The translations under genes and the position numbers were made by a program. Below are positions 8,628 to 17,054 of a DNA stretch of 64,000 nucleotides, piece by piece. Under the pieces are notes generated by a model. The model saw nothing but the letters and a program-made list of their open reading frames with translations. It did not search any database and had not been told where the DNA came from. Positions within the stretch are counted from its first letter, which is position 1. Each line of letters opens with the position of its first letter. The stretch is from Pseudomonas syringae (GTDB lineage: Bacteria > Pseudomonadota > Gammaproteobacteria > Pseudomonadales > Pseudomonadaceae), in NCBI RefSeq assembly GCF_021606685.1, contig NZ_WKCB01000017.1, positions 1 through 64,000 on the forward strand, read 5' to 3'.

Positions 8628-9326
8628 TTACTTGCCGGCGGCCTCCAGACCATTGAGGTAGGTGGTGATCACTTCCATCCCGCGCATCAAGTGGTTACGC
8701 AGCGTCAGGATGCTTTCCTCGGTTTTCTTCTGCGCCACGAGGTTCAGCAATTCACGGTGGTCTTCCTGAGACGTCTCACCCAGCCCCATTGCTTCAAGAT
8801 TGAAGCGTAGAAAGCGCTCCTCCTCATTTAAGCCGTGTTCAACCAACTTGAGCAGCCGCTGGTTGGGAGCCTTGCCATAGAGGGCCATGTGGAAAAGACG
8901 GTTGAGGCGGCCAATCTCGGTGTAGTCTTTTTCCTTCTCCAGGGCACAGATGACGGCGTCGGCCTCAGCGATATCCGCAGGGGTGAGCAAAGGAATCGAC
9001 AAGCGCAAGGCTTCCGACTCCAGCAGCATGCGCAGGGCATAGGTTTCGGCCGAGTTATCCTCGATCAACGGCGCCACCACCGCCCCCTTGTGCGTCACTA
9101 CATGCAGCAGTGACTGGGCTTCCAGTTGGCGCAAGGCTTCGCGCACCGGCATGCGACTGACCCCGAACAGGCTGGCCAGCTCCTGCTGGCGCATGGCGGT
9201 ACCGCAAGGTAATCGCCCATCCAGGATGGCGTTGCGCAAGGTTTCTTCAATTACGGAGCGAGCGAGATGAGCCGGGATGGGACCGCTGATCTTGATGCTG
9301 TTCAAAGGGTTCGGCTTCTGCGTCAC
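8628..9326 (-). CDS. GntR-family (FCD subfamily) transcriptional regulator
   Basis: This 232-residue repressor-type protein has an N-terminal winged helix (about residues 18-85; QQELASLFGVSRMPVREALRQLE is the recognition region) and a C-terminal all-helical FCD ligand domain. Metal-binding His candidates of FCD lie in LFHMALYG, EDHRELLNL and RNHLMRGM. The start read here is GTG at 9326, with AAGGAGG about eleven bases before it, so a slightly different start is possible. It is divergent from the dioxygenase/ABC operon, and a perfect palindrome in the shared intergenic region is a plausible binding site. It most likely controls that operon in response to its substrate or a metabolite. Confidence 0.9.
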   Translation of the reverse strand: MTQKPNPLNSIKISGPIPAHLARSVIEETLRNAILDGRLPCGTAMRQQELASLFGVSRMPVREALRQLEAQSLLHVVTHKGAVVAPLIEDNSAETYALRMLLESEALRLSIPLLTPADIAEADAVICALEKEKDYTEIGRLNRLFHMALYGKAPNQRLLKLVEHGLNEEERFLRFNLEAMGLGETSQEDHRELLNLVAQKKTEESILTLRNHLMRGMEVITTYLNGLEAAGK

Positions 9327-9362
9327 GGTTACGCTATCCTCCTTGATTAGGATAGGTGGCTA

Positions 9363-9374
9363 ATTGGATCCAAT
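9363..9374. promoter_or_regulatory. Candidate GntR/FCD operator
   Basis: ATTGGATCCAAT is a perfect 12-base palindrome, 37 bases upstream of the GntR start and about 210 bases before the dioxygenase gene. FCD-type GntR proteins bind short AT-flanked palindromes of this size, so it is a good operator candidate. The link is inferred from position and symmetry. Confidence 0.5.
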
Positions 9375-9581
9375 GAACACTAGAGACTGCTCATAAGCTT
9401 GTCAAACGGGCACGGTTTCGGCTTGTAAGCGTTTCAACAAGGCGCTCCGCGCGCCGACAGCTGGCTATTATCGCGTCTTACGCGATCGGTACATTCCTTT
9501 CTATCGATATTCACTAACGGTATTTAAAATGCCGTTCTTATACCTATAAAGTCACTCTCCTGTCTGACCGGGAGTGACCTC

Positions 9582-10475
9582 ATGTCCGCCACCTCTACTG
9601 TTCCAACAGCGACCCCTACCGCTCAAGCGTTCGAGATTCGTCCACTGCCCGGCAGTGTTGGCGCCGAGATCATTGGCCTGGACTTGTCCCTGCCGGTCAA
9701 CGACGAGGATTTCGCGCGCATCCACCGCGCGCACCTGGACCATCACGTCGTGGTGTTCCGTGATCAACGCATCACCCCCCAACAACAGATCGCCTTCAGC
9801 CGCCGCTTCGGCGTGCTGCAGATCCATGTACTCAAGCAGTTCCTGCTGGCCAACCACCCGGAAATCCTGATCGTCTCCAACATCATAGAAGATGGCCAAT
9901 CCATCGGCCTGGGGGACGCCGGCAAGTTCTGGCATTCGGACCTGTCCTATAAAGAGCTACCCAGCCTGGGTTCCATGCTTCACGCCCAGGAACTGCCCTC
10001 CGAAGGCGGCGACACCTTGTTCGCCGACATGCACAAAGCCTGGGACCAGTTGCCCGAGCACCTGCGCAAAGCGGTAGAGGGCCGCAGTGCCGCGCACTCC
10101 TATACCGCGCGCTACAGCGAAACCAAATTCGAAGGCAACTGGCGCCCAACCCTGACGCCGGAGCAACTGGCCCAAGTGGCCGAAGTGGTGCACCCCATTG
10201 TGCGTACCCACCCTGAGAACGGCCGCAAGGCGCTGTTCGTCAGTGAAGGTTTCACCACGCGCATCGTTGGCCTGCCGGAAGACGAAAGCCGTGACCTGCT
10301 GGCCCAGCTCTACGCCCACAGCGTGTTGCCGCACAACATTTATCGCCACCAATGGCAGCCCCACGACCTGGTGTTCTGGGACAACCGCTCGCTGATCCAC
10401 CTGGCCGCCGGTTGCCCCAGCCACCTGCGCCGCAAGCTGTTTCGCACCACCATCCAGGGCGACGCGCCTTTCTGA
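9582..10475 (+). CDS. TauD/TfdA-family 2-oxoglutarate-dependent dioxygenase
   Basis: This 297-residue Fe(II)/2-oxoglutarate dioxygenase has the full metal triad: H118 and D120 in WHSD and H273 in NRSLIH. R284 and R288 lie 11 and 15 residues after the distal His, the spacing by which TauD binds 2-oxoglutarate. Enzymes of this family hydroxylate sulfonates, sulfate esters, herbicide ethers or similar small acids. It is the first gene of an operon with a complete ABC importer, which suggests it acts on the imported compound. The substrate cannot be told from sequence; TauD/SsuABC-like genes point to an organosulfur compound, but the FCD regulator leaves other carboxylic acids open. Confidence 0.92.
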   Translation: MSATSTVPTATPTAQAFEIRPLPGSVGAEIIGLDLSLPVNDEDFARIHRAHLDHHVVVFRDQRITPQQQIAFSRRFGVLQIHVLKQFLLANHPEILIVSNIIEDGQSIGLGDAGKFWHSDLSYKELPSLGSMLHAQELPSEGGDTLFADMHKAWDQLPEHLRKAVEGRSAAHSYTARYSETKFEGNWRPTLTPEQLAQVAEVVHPIVRTHPENGRKALFVSEGFTTRIVGLPEDESRDLLAQLYAHSVLPHNIYRHQWQPHDLVFWDNRSLIHLAAGCPSHLRRKLFRTTIQGDAPF

Positions 10476-10489
10476 TTCGGAGCATGACC

Positions 10490-11515
10490 ATGTCCAGGAA
10501 ACTTCCATTTGCGCGGCTCGCCGCGACCCTCGGGCTGGGTGTCAGCTTGCTGGCGGGCAGCCTCGTGGCCCCGGCGGCAGCGCAGGCCGAAGGCGAGATC
10601 CGCATCGCTGAACAGTTCGGCATTGTCTACCTGTTGCTTAACGTGGTGCGCGACCAGAACCTGATCGAGAAATACGGCAAGCAGGAAGGCATCGATATCA
10701 AAGTCGATTGGACCCAACTGTCCGGCGGTGCGGCGGTCAACGACGCGCTGCTCTCCGGCTCCATCGACATTGCCGGTGCCGGTGTCGGCCCGCTGCTGAC
10801 CATTTGGGACCGCACCCACGGCAAGCAGAACGTCAAGGCCGTGGCGTCACTGGGTAACTTCCCGTACTACCTGGTGAGCAACAACCCCAAGGTCAAGACC
10901 ATTGCCGACTTCACTGAAAAAGACCGTATCGCCGTGCCGGCGGTAGGCGTGTCGGTACAGTCGCGCTTCCTGCAATACGCCGCCGCCAAACAGTGGGGCG
11001 ACAAGGAATTCAATCGCCTCGACAAATACACCGTCGCCGTCCCGCACCCTGACGCCACGGCTGCGCTGATCGCTGGCGGCACCGAGCTGACCGGGCACTT
11101 TTCCAACCCGCCGTTCCAGGACCAGGCCCTCGCCAACCCTAACGTGCATGTGGTGCTCAACACCTACGACCTGCTTGGCCCGAACTCGCCGACCGTACTG
11201 TTCGCCACCGAGAAATTCCGCAACGACAACCCTAAAACCTACAAGGCCTTCGTGGAAGCGTTGACCGAAGCCGCGCAGTTCGCCCAGAACGACAAAGGCG
11301 CTGCGGCCGACACGTACATCCGCGTCACCAAGGCCAAGATTGACCGCGCCGAGCTGCTGAAAATCATCGATAACCCGCAGTTTGAATTCAGCGTTACGCC
11401 GAAAAATACCTACCCGCTGGCGGAATTCCTCTACCGCGTCGGTGCCATCAAGAACAAGCCTGAATCGTGGAAGGACTACTTCTTCCAGGACGCCAAGCCC
11501 CTGCAAGGAAGTTGA
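10490..11515 (+). CDS. ABC transporter substrate-binding protein (NMT1/SsuA/TauA-like)
   Basis: This periplasmic binding protein has about 341 residues. It begins with a cleavable signal peptide (residues 1 to about 34, ending AQA before EGEIRIAEQ). The mature part matches the NMT1/SsuA fold, with the segment SGGAAVNDALLSGSIDIAGAG typical of the ligand hinge. The ATG at 10490 is chosen because GGAG stands seven bases before it; an ATG two codons earlier and a longer in-frame extension from 10352 lie inside the preceding gene. It follows the dioxygenase by 14 bases and feeds the permease and ATPase encoded next. Confidence 0.9.
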   Translation: MSRKLPFARLAATLGLGVSLLAGSLVAPAAAQAEGEIRIAEQFGIVYLLLNVVRDQNLIEKYGKQEGIDIKVDWTQLSGGAAVNDALLSGSIDIAGAGVGPLLTIWDRTHGKQNVKAVASLGNFPYYLVSNNPKVKTIADFTEKDRIAVPAVGVSVQSRFLQYAAAKQWGDKEFNRLDKYTVAVPHPDATAALIAGGTELTGHFSNPPFQDQALANPNVHVVLNTYDLLGPNSPTVLFATEKFRNDNPKTYKAFVEALTEAAQFAQNDKGAAADTYIRVTKAKIDRAELLKIIDNPQFEFSVTPKNTYPLAEFLYRVGAIKNKPESWKDYFFQDAKPLQGS

Positions 11516-11516
11516 G

Positions 11517-12368
11517 ATGAACGCGCCTTTGCAAGGCCACACGGCCAGCAACCTGCACACCCCCTTGCCGTTGCTGGCGGTGGATAAGGTCAGCCTGGAA
11601 TACCGCACCCCCGAGCGCGTGGTGCGGGCCACCCACCAGGTCAGTTTCGAGATCGACCCGGCCGATCGTTACGTGCTGCTCGGCCCTTCGGGTTGCGGCA
11701 AATCCACACTGCTCAAGTCCATCGCCGGGTTTATCAAACCCTGCGAGGGCGAGATTCGCCTGTTAGGCCAGAAGGTCGAACAACCGGGCCCGGACCGTAT
11801 CGTGGTGTTCCAGGAATTCGACCAACTGCCGCCGTGGAAAACCGTCAAACAGAACGTGATGTTCCCGCTGCTGGCGTCAAAAACCCTCAAGCGCGCGGAA
11901 GCCGAAGAACGTGCGCTGCACTACCTGGAAAAAGTCGGCCTGAGTGCCTTTGCCGATGCTTACCCCCATACCCTTTCCGGCGGCATGAAAGCCCGCGTTG
12001 CCATTGCTCGCGCCCTGGCCATGCAGCCGAAAATCCTGTTGATGGACGAGCCCTTCGCAGCCCTCGATGCCCTCACCCGGCGCAAGATGCAGGAGGAGTT
12101 GCTGCTGCTCTGGGAAGAGGTGCGCTTCACGCTGCTGTTCGTCACCCACTCCATCGAAGAGGCGCTGGTGGTGGGCAATCGCATTCTGTTGCTGTCGCCG
12201 CACCCGGGGCGTGTACGCGCGGAGATCCACAGCCATCAATACGATCTGCACAGCCTGGGCGGTGTGGAGTTCCAGGCGTCGGCGCGGCGGATTCATCGCC
12301 TGCTGTTCGACGAGGCGCAAGAAGCCGAACGTGAGTTGGGTTTCGCCGATATCCGCATCGCTTACTGA
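11517..12368 (+). CDS. ABC transporter ATP-binding protein (SsuB/TauB-like)
   Basis: This is a cytoplasmic ATPase of 283 residues. Walker A is GPSGCGKST (56-64), followed by the Q-loop in VVFQEFDQLPPW, the signature LSGGM (Met in place of the usual Gln, common in this subfamily), Walker B ILLMDEPF and the H-loop FVTHSIEEAL. The start ATG at 11517 has AAGGAAG nine bases before it and lies one base after the stop of the binding-protein gene. It powers the permease encoded immediately downstream. Confidence 0.93.
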   Translation: MNAPLQGHTASNLHTPLPLLAVDKVSLEYRTPERVVRATHQVSFEIDPADRYVLLGPSGCGKSTLLKSIAGFIKPCEGEIRLLGQKVEQPGPDRIVVFQEFDQLPPWKTVKQNVMFPLLASKTLKRAEAEERALHYLEKVGLSAFADAYPHTLSGGMKARVAIARALAMQPKILLMDEPFAALDALTRRKMQEELLLLWEEVRFTLLFVTHSIEEALVVGNRILLLSPHPGRVRAEIHSHQYDLHSLGGVEFQASARRIHRLLFDEAQEAERELGFADIRIAY

Positions 12369-12379
12369 AGGGACAACCC

Positions 12380-13228
12380 ATGCGCCAGGAATACGAAATC
12401 ACCCTCGAACCACTGCTCAGCGTCCCCGTGGAACGCGAGCTGCCGCTGCGCCAACGCCTGTGGCAACAAGGCTGGCTGCGCAAGGGCTTGATCCTGATCG
12501 TGCTCGCCATCCTCTGGGAAGCGGTCGCGCGTTATCAGAACAATGACCTGCTGCTGCCGAGCTTTTTGCAGACGTCTGTCGCGCTGTACGACGGCCTGCT
12601 CAGTGGCGAGTTGCTCAGCAAAGTCAGCATCTCGCTGGCGGTGCTCATCAAGGGGTACCTGATCGGCATTGTGCTGGCGTTTGCCCTGACCACCCTGGCG
12701 GTGTCGACCCAGTTGGGCCGCGACTTGCTGAGCACCCTGACGTCGATGTTCAACCCATTGCCGGCGATTGCGTTGCTGCCGCTGGCGCTGTTGTGGTTCG
12801 GCCTGGGCCAGAACAGCCTGATCTTCGTGCTGGTGCATTCGGTGTTGTGGGCCTTGGCGCTGAACACCTATTCCGGCTTTCTCGGGGTGTCCGAGACCCT
12901 GCGCATGGCCGGCCGCAACTATGGCCTCAAGGGCATGCGGTTTGTGTTGTTCATCCTGATTCCGGCCGCGTTGCCGTCGATCCTCGCTGGCCTGAAAATC
13001 GGTTGGGCCTTCGCCTGGCGCACCCTGATCGCCGCCGAATTGGTCTTCGGCGCCACCAGCGGCAAAGGCGGGTTGGGTTGGTACATCTTCCAGAACCGCA
13101 ACGAGCTGTACACCGACAAGGTGTTTGCCGGGTTGGCCGTCGTGATCCTGATCGGCTTGCTGGTGGAGAACCTGGTGTTTGACACCTTCGAACGGTTGAC
13201 CGTGAAGCGTTGGGGCATGCAGCGCTAA
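12380..13228 (+). CDS. ABC transporter permease (SsuC/TauC-like)
   Basis: This 282-residue inner-membrane permease has about six hydrophobic segments. The cytoplasmic EAA-type loop is visible as SETLRMAGRNYGLKGMRFVLFILIPAALPSILAGLKIG, the coupling helix for the ATPase. It completes the dioxygenase-SBP-ATPase-permease operon, 11 bases after the ATPase gene. Homologues import sulfonates, taurine, nitrate or related anions; substrate specificity lies in the binding protein. Confidence 0.92.
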   Translation: MRQEYEITLEPLLSVPVERELPLRQRLWQQGWLRKGLILIVLAILWEAVARYQNNDLLLPSFLQTSVALYDGLLSGELLSKVSISLAVLIKGYLIGIVLAFALTTLAVSTQLGRDLLSTLTSMFNPLPAIALLPLALLWFGLGQNSLIFVLVHSVLWALALNTYSGFLGVSETLRMAGRNYGLKGMRFVLFILIPAALPSILAGLKIGWAFAWRTLIAAELVFGATSGKGGLGWYIFQNRNELYTDKVFAGLAVVILIGLLVENLVFDTFERLTVKRWGMQR

Positions 13229-13288
13229 TTGCCTTATCCCTGCTAGGATTGCGCCCAGTTCACTCTTCATTTATCACGAGTGCTTGGC

Positions 13289-14209
13289 ATGCAACTACCG
13301 GACATGAACCTGCTGGTCGCCCTCGACGCTCTGCTCGACGAGGGCAGTGTGGTCGGTGCCGCGCGGCGCATGAACCTCAGCCCGGCGGCCATGAGCCGCA
13401 CTCTCACGCGTATTCGCGAGGCCGTGGGCGACCCGATCCTGGTGCGTGCCGGTCGCGGCCTGGTGCCGACGCCCAAGGCTTTGCAGTTGCAGGGCCAGGT
13501 GCGCAACGTGGTGGAACAGGCCGCGCTGCTGTTTCGTTCGGCCGACCAGGTGGATTTGAGCACCCTGCGCCGCCGCTTCAGCGTGCGTGCCAATGACTTT
13601 TTTATCGGCGTATATGGTGGGCGTTTGTTCGACACCCTGGAACGCGTGGCGCCGTTGTGCGAGCTGTGCTTCGTACCCGAACCCGACACCGATGACGACG
13701 CGCTGCGCGAAGGGCGGCTGGATCTGCGCGTGAGCAACACCCTGCCGTCCAGCCCTGAGGTGAAGGTGCAGAACCTGTTCTCTACCAACTTCGTGGGCCT
13801 TGCTCGGGACGACCACCCGTTGTTCGACGAAGAGATCACCGCCGCGCGGTTTGCCAGCTATTCCCATATCAGCATCTCGCGGCGCGGCATTGCCCGGGGG
13901 CCGATCGACACCGCGCTGAATGCCCAGGGCCTCGAGCGCCGCGTGGCGATGATCGCGCCGGGCTTTCACGGCGCGATGTTTATGCTGCCCGATTCCGACT
14001 TGATTCTGCCGGTGCCCAAAGAGGCGCTCTACAGCGCCAAACGCCTCAAGCTGCCATTGCGCGCGTTTGCCCTGCCGATCTCGCTGCCAACCCTGGTGTT
14101 GGCCCAATCCTGGCACCCGCGCTTCGACAAAGACCCGGCGCACAAGTGGCTGCGCGAAACCATGCGCGAGAGTTGCCATGCCACCTGGCTGGAAGCCCAG
14201 CCGACCTGA
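13289..14209 (+). CDS. LysR-family transcriptional regulator
   Basis: This regulator has about 306 residues. The N-terminal winged helix-turn-helix (NLLVALDALLDEGSVVGAARRMNLSPAAMSRTLTRIREAVGDPILVRAGRGLVPT) is the NodD-like subtype that starts DMNLL. A periplasmic-binding-like effector domain follows. The ATG at 13289 is preferred; an in-frame GTG three codons earlier (13280) is possible. It is transcribed in the same direction as the pump operon that starts at 14445, with a REPIN between. It might regulate that pump, or the upstream transport operon; sequence alone does not settle this. Confidence 0.88.
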   Translation: MQLPDMNLLVALDALLDEGSVVGAARRMNLSPAAMSRTLTRIREAVGDPILVRAGRGLVPTPKALQLQGQVRNVVEQAALLFRSADQVDLSTLRRRFSVRANDFFIGVYGGRLFDTLERVAPLCELCFVPEPDTDDDALREGRLDLRVSNTLPSSPEVKVQNLFSTNFVGLARDDHPLFDEEITAARFASYSHISISRRGIARGPIDTALNAQGLERRVAMIAPGFHGAMFMLPDSDLILPVPKEALYSAKRLKLPLRAFALPISLPTLVLAQSWHPRFDKDPAHKWLRETMRESCHATWLEAQPT

Positions 14210-14230
14210 TTCCCAGGTCATACAGGACCA

Positions 14231-14325
14231 AAATGTGGGAGGGGGCTTGCCCCCGATGAGGGTGTGTCAGTTGATAAATGTGTCACTGACCCACCGCCAT
14301 CGGGGGCAAGCCCCCTCCCACATTT
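14231..14325. repeat. REPIN (paired inverted REP elements)
   Basis: AAATGTGGGAGGGGGCTTGC begins a REP copy that is repeated in inverted orientation about 95 bases later (ending CCCTCCCACATTT). Each arm has its own internal GGGGGCTTGCCCCC hairpin. This is the classic doublet of the P. fluorescens group, mobilised in trans by a RAYT transposase; no RAYT gene is in the window. Confidence 0.9.
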
Positions 14326-14444
14326 GACTTCTGGTGGACTGGGGTTTGCGTCTGGCGCACTTATAAACTACCGATAAGTAACTTTTTGTCATGTGTGTGC
14401 CTGATTAAACTGCTCGGGTATTTCCCATCCCGAGCTACCCGTTC

Positions 14445-15980
14445 ATGACTTCCCTCGCTGCCCCCACGCTTGCGGCCGCAGCCAAACCCGTCGCGATGAC
14501 CCCTCCCGTGTTCGGCCCGCGCATCATTATCGGCCTGGTCGGTGTGTTGCTGGCGGTGCTGGTGTCCGGTCTCAACGAGATGGTCACCAAGGTGGCGCTC
14601 GCCGACATCCGTGGCGCGCTGTACATCGGCTTTGACGAAGGCACCTGGCTGGTGGCTGCCTATACCGCCACGTCCGTGGCGGCCATGGCCTTCGCGCCCT
14701 GGTGTTCGGTGACCTTCTCCTTGCGCCGCTTCACCCTGTGCGCCATCGGCCTGTTCACGGTGCTCGGCATTCTGTGCCCGTTTGCCCCGAACTACGAAAG
14801 CCTGCTGTTGCTGCGCACCGTGCAGGGCTTGGCAGGCGGGGCGCTGCCGCCGATGCTGATGACCGTGGCGCTGCGCTTCCTGCCGGCCAACGTCAAGCTG
14901 TATGGCCTGGCTGGCTACGCGCTCACCGCCACCTTCGGCCCGAGCCTCGGCACGCCGCTGGCGGCGCTGTGGACCGAATACGTCGGCTGGCAGTGGGCGT
15001 TCTGGCAGATCGTGGGGCCGTGTTTGCTGGCCATGGCCGCCGTGGCCTACGGCTTGCCACAAGACCCGCTGCGCCTGGAGCGCTTCAAGCAGTTCAACTG
15101 GCGTGGCCTGCTGCTGGGTTTCCCGGCGATCTGCATGCTGGTGATCGGCATTCTGCAAGGCAATCGCCTGGACTGGTTCGAGTCCGGCCTGATCACCTTC
15201 CTGCTGAGTGGCGGCAGCGTGTTGCTGGTGCTGTTCATGGTCAATGAATGGTCGCACCCGCTGCCGTTTTTCAAGTTGCAGATGCTCGGCCTGCGCAACC
15301 TGGCCTTTGCCCTGATCGTGCTGGCGGGGGTGTTGATGGTGCTGACCTCGGTGATCATCATTCCGTCGAGTTTCCTCGCCCAGGTCCAGGGCTACCGGCC
15401 GCTGCAAACGGCGCCGGTGATGCTGCTGATGGCGTTGCCGCAGTTGATCGCGCTGCCCTTGGTGGCGGCGTTGTGCAACCTGCGCTGGGTCGATTGCCGC
15501 TGGGTGCTGGGCATCGGCCTGAGCCTTTTGGTGCTCTGCTGCATCGGCAGTTCGCACCTGACCTCGGCGTGGATTCGCGATGATTTTTATGGCTGGTACC
15601 TGCTGCAGATTTTCGGCCAGCCGATGGCGGTGTTGCCGCTGCTGATGCTGTCCACCGGCAGCATTCAACCCATCGAAGGGCCGTTTGCCTCGGCCTGGTT
15701 CAACACGGTCAAAGGCCTGGCCGCCGTGGTCGCCACCGGCGTGCTGGATGCGCTGACCACCCAGCGCCTGCACTTTCACTCGACCATGCTGGTGGACCGT
15801 CTGGGCAATTCGCCCCTCGCCGACGGCGACGCGCCGGGCCTCGCCCACCGCCTGCACGAGCAAGCCGTGGTGCTGACTTCTTCGGATCTTTATTACGTCA
15901 TGGCCGGTGTCGCGGTGGCGTTGATCCTGCTGATTTTCTGGATGCCCACGCGGATCTTTCCGCCTCGCGCACCGACCTAG
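14445..15980 (+). CDS. MFS multidrug efflux transporter, EmrB/DHA2 type
   Basis: This 511-residue inner-membrane protein has about fourteen hydrophobic segments, the number for the DHA2 (EmrB/QacA) branch of the major facilitator superfamily. It uses proton motive force to move drugs or natural products. A membrane fusion protein and an outer membrane factor follow directly, so it forms a tripartite pump reaching the outside of the cell. The segment IRGALYIGFDEGTWLVAAYTAT is typical of helix 1-2 in EmrB-like proteins. The ATG at 14445 fits the expected N-terminal cytoplasmic tail. The substrate is unknown. Confidence 0.92.
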   Translation: MTSLAAPTLAAAAKPVAMTPPVFGPRIIIGLVGVLLAVLVSGLNEMVTKVALADIRGALYIGFDEGTWLVAAYTATSVAAMAFAPWCSVTFSLRRFTLCAIGLFTVLGILCPFAPNYESLLLLRTVQGLAGGALPPMLMTVALRFLPANVKLYGLAGYALTATFGPSLGTPLAALWTEYVGWQWAFWQIVGPCLLAMAAVAYGLPQDPLRLERFKQFNWRGLLLGFPAICMLVIGILQGNRLDWFESGLITFLLSGGSVLLVLFMVNEWSHPLPFFKLQMLGLRNLAFALIVLAGVLMVLTSVIIIPSSFLAQVQGYRPLQTAPVMLLMALPQLIALPLVAALCNLRWVDCRWVLGIGLSLLVLCCIGSSHLTSAWIRDDFYGWYLLQIFGQPMAVLPLLMLSTGSIQPIEGPFASAWFNTVKGLAAVVATGVLDALTTQRLHFHSTMLVDRLGNSPLADGDAPGLAHRLHEQAVVLTSSDLYYVMAGVAVALILLIFWMPTRIFPPRAPT

Positions 15981-15995
15981 CCCCAAGGACTTCTC

Positions 15996-17054
15996 ATGAA
16001 ACGCAAAGACAAAATCGCCGTCTCCGTCATCACCGTGTTTGCCGTTGGCGTGCTGGTGTACCTGGTCGCGCCGGGCCTGTTGGGCAGCAAGCGCCAGAGC
16101 ACCAACGATGCCTTCGTCGCCGCCGACTTCACTCTGGTCGCGCCGCGAGTGGCAGGGTTTATCAAGGAAGTGCTGGTGGAAGACAACCAGCGGGTCAAGG
16201 CCGGCCAACTGCTGGCGCTGATCGACGATCGGGATTTTCGCGCCGCCGCCGAGGCCGCCGATGCCGACACGTTGGTGGCCCAGGCCCAGCTGAAAAACGC
16301 CACCGCGACCCTCGAGCGCCAAAGCTCGGTGATCGCCCAAGCCCAGGCCACTGTGGCGGCAGACCGTGCCGAAGTGGCCTTTGCCGAACACGAACTGAAC
16401 CGCTACAACCACCTCGCCGGCGTTGGTGCGGGCACTGTGCAGAACGCCCAGCAAGCCAAGACCCGCATCGACCAGGCCACCGCGCGCCTGGCCAATGCCA
16501 CGGCTGTGCTGGCTGCCGAGCGCAAGCAGGTGGAAATCCTCAGTGCCCAGCGTGATGCGGCGCAGGGCGGGCTCAAGCGCGCCCAGGCTGCGTTGGAATT
16601 GGCCAGCTATCAGCTGTCTTACACGCGCATTGTCGCACCGGTGGATGGCATGGTCGGTGAGCGTGCGGTGCGGGTCGGCGCTTATGTGACGCCGGGCAGC
16701 AAGATCCTCGCCGTAGTGCCGCTGGCGCAGGCCTATGTGGTGGCCAACTTCCAGGAAACCCAACTCTCCCATATGCACGCCGGTCAGGCCGTGCAGGTGC
16801 GGGTCGACAGCCTCGACGGCGAACTGCTCAACGGCCACCTGGAAAGCCTCGCGCCTGCCACCGGGGTGACCTTCGCTTCGGTCAAGCCCGATAACGCCAC
16901 CGGCAACTTCACCAAGGTGGTGCAGCGCATTCCGGTGAAGATTGTGCTGGAGCCTAACCAGCCACTGACCGAACGCCTGCGGGTGGGCATGTCGGTGGAA
17001 GCCAGCGTCGATACCCAGCCGGTCGCGCAGCCGCGTGAGGTGGCCCAGCAATGA
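15996..17054 (+). CDS. HlyD-family membrane fusion protein, EmrA type
   Basis: This periplasmic adaptor of 352 residues links the MFS pump to the outer membrane factor. It has one N-terminal membrane anchor (about residues 8-30), a biotinyl-lipoyl-like barrel (APRVAGFIKEVLVEDNQRVKAGQ), a long alpha-helical hairpin, the second lipoyl half (IVAPVDGMVGER), and a beta-barrel domain. It starts 15 bases after the MFS gene. It ends in an ATGA overlap with the outer membrane factor gene, so the three genes are co-translated. Confidence 0.93.
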   Translation: MKRKDKIAVSVITVFAVGVLVYLVAPGLLGSKRQSTNDAFVAADFTLVAPRVAGFIKEVLVEDNQRVKAGQLLALIDDRDFRAAAEAADADTLVAQAQLKNATATLERQSSVIAQAQATVAADRAEVAFAEHELNRYNHLAGVGAGTVQNAQQAKTRIDQATARLANATAVLAAERKQVEILSAQRDAAQGGLKRAQAALELASYQLSYTRIVAPVDGMVGERAVRVGAYVTPGSKILAVVPLAQAYVVANFQETQLSHMHAGQAVQVRVDSLDGELLNGHLESLAPATGVTFASVKPDNATGNFTKVVQRIPVKIVLEPNQPLTERLRVGMSVEASVDTQPVAQPREVAQQ

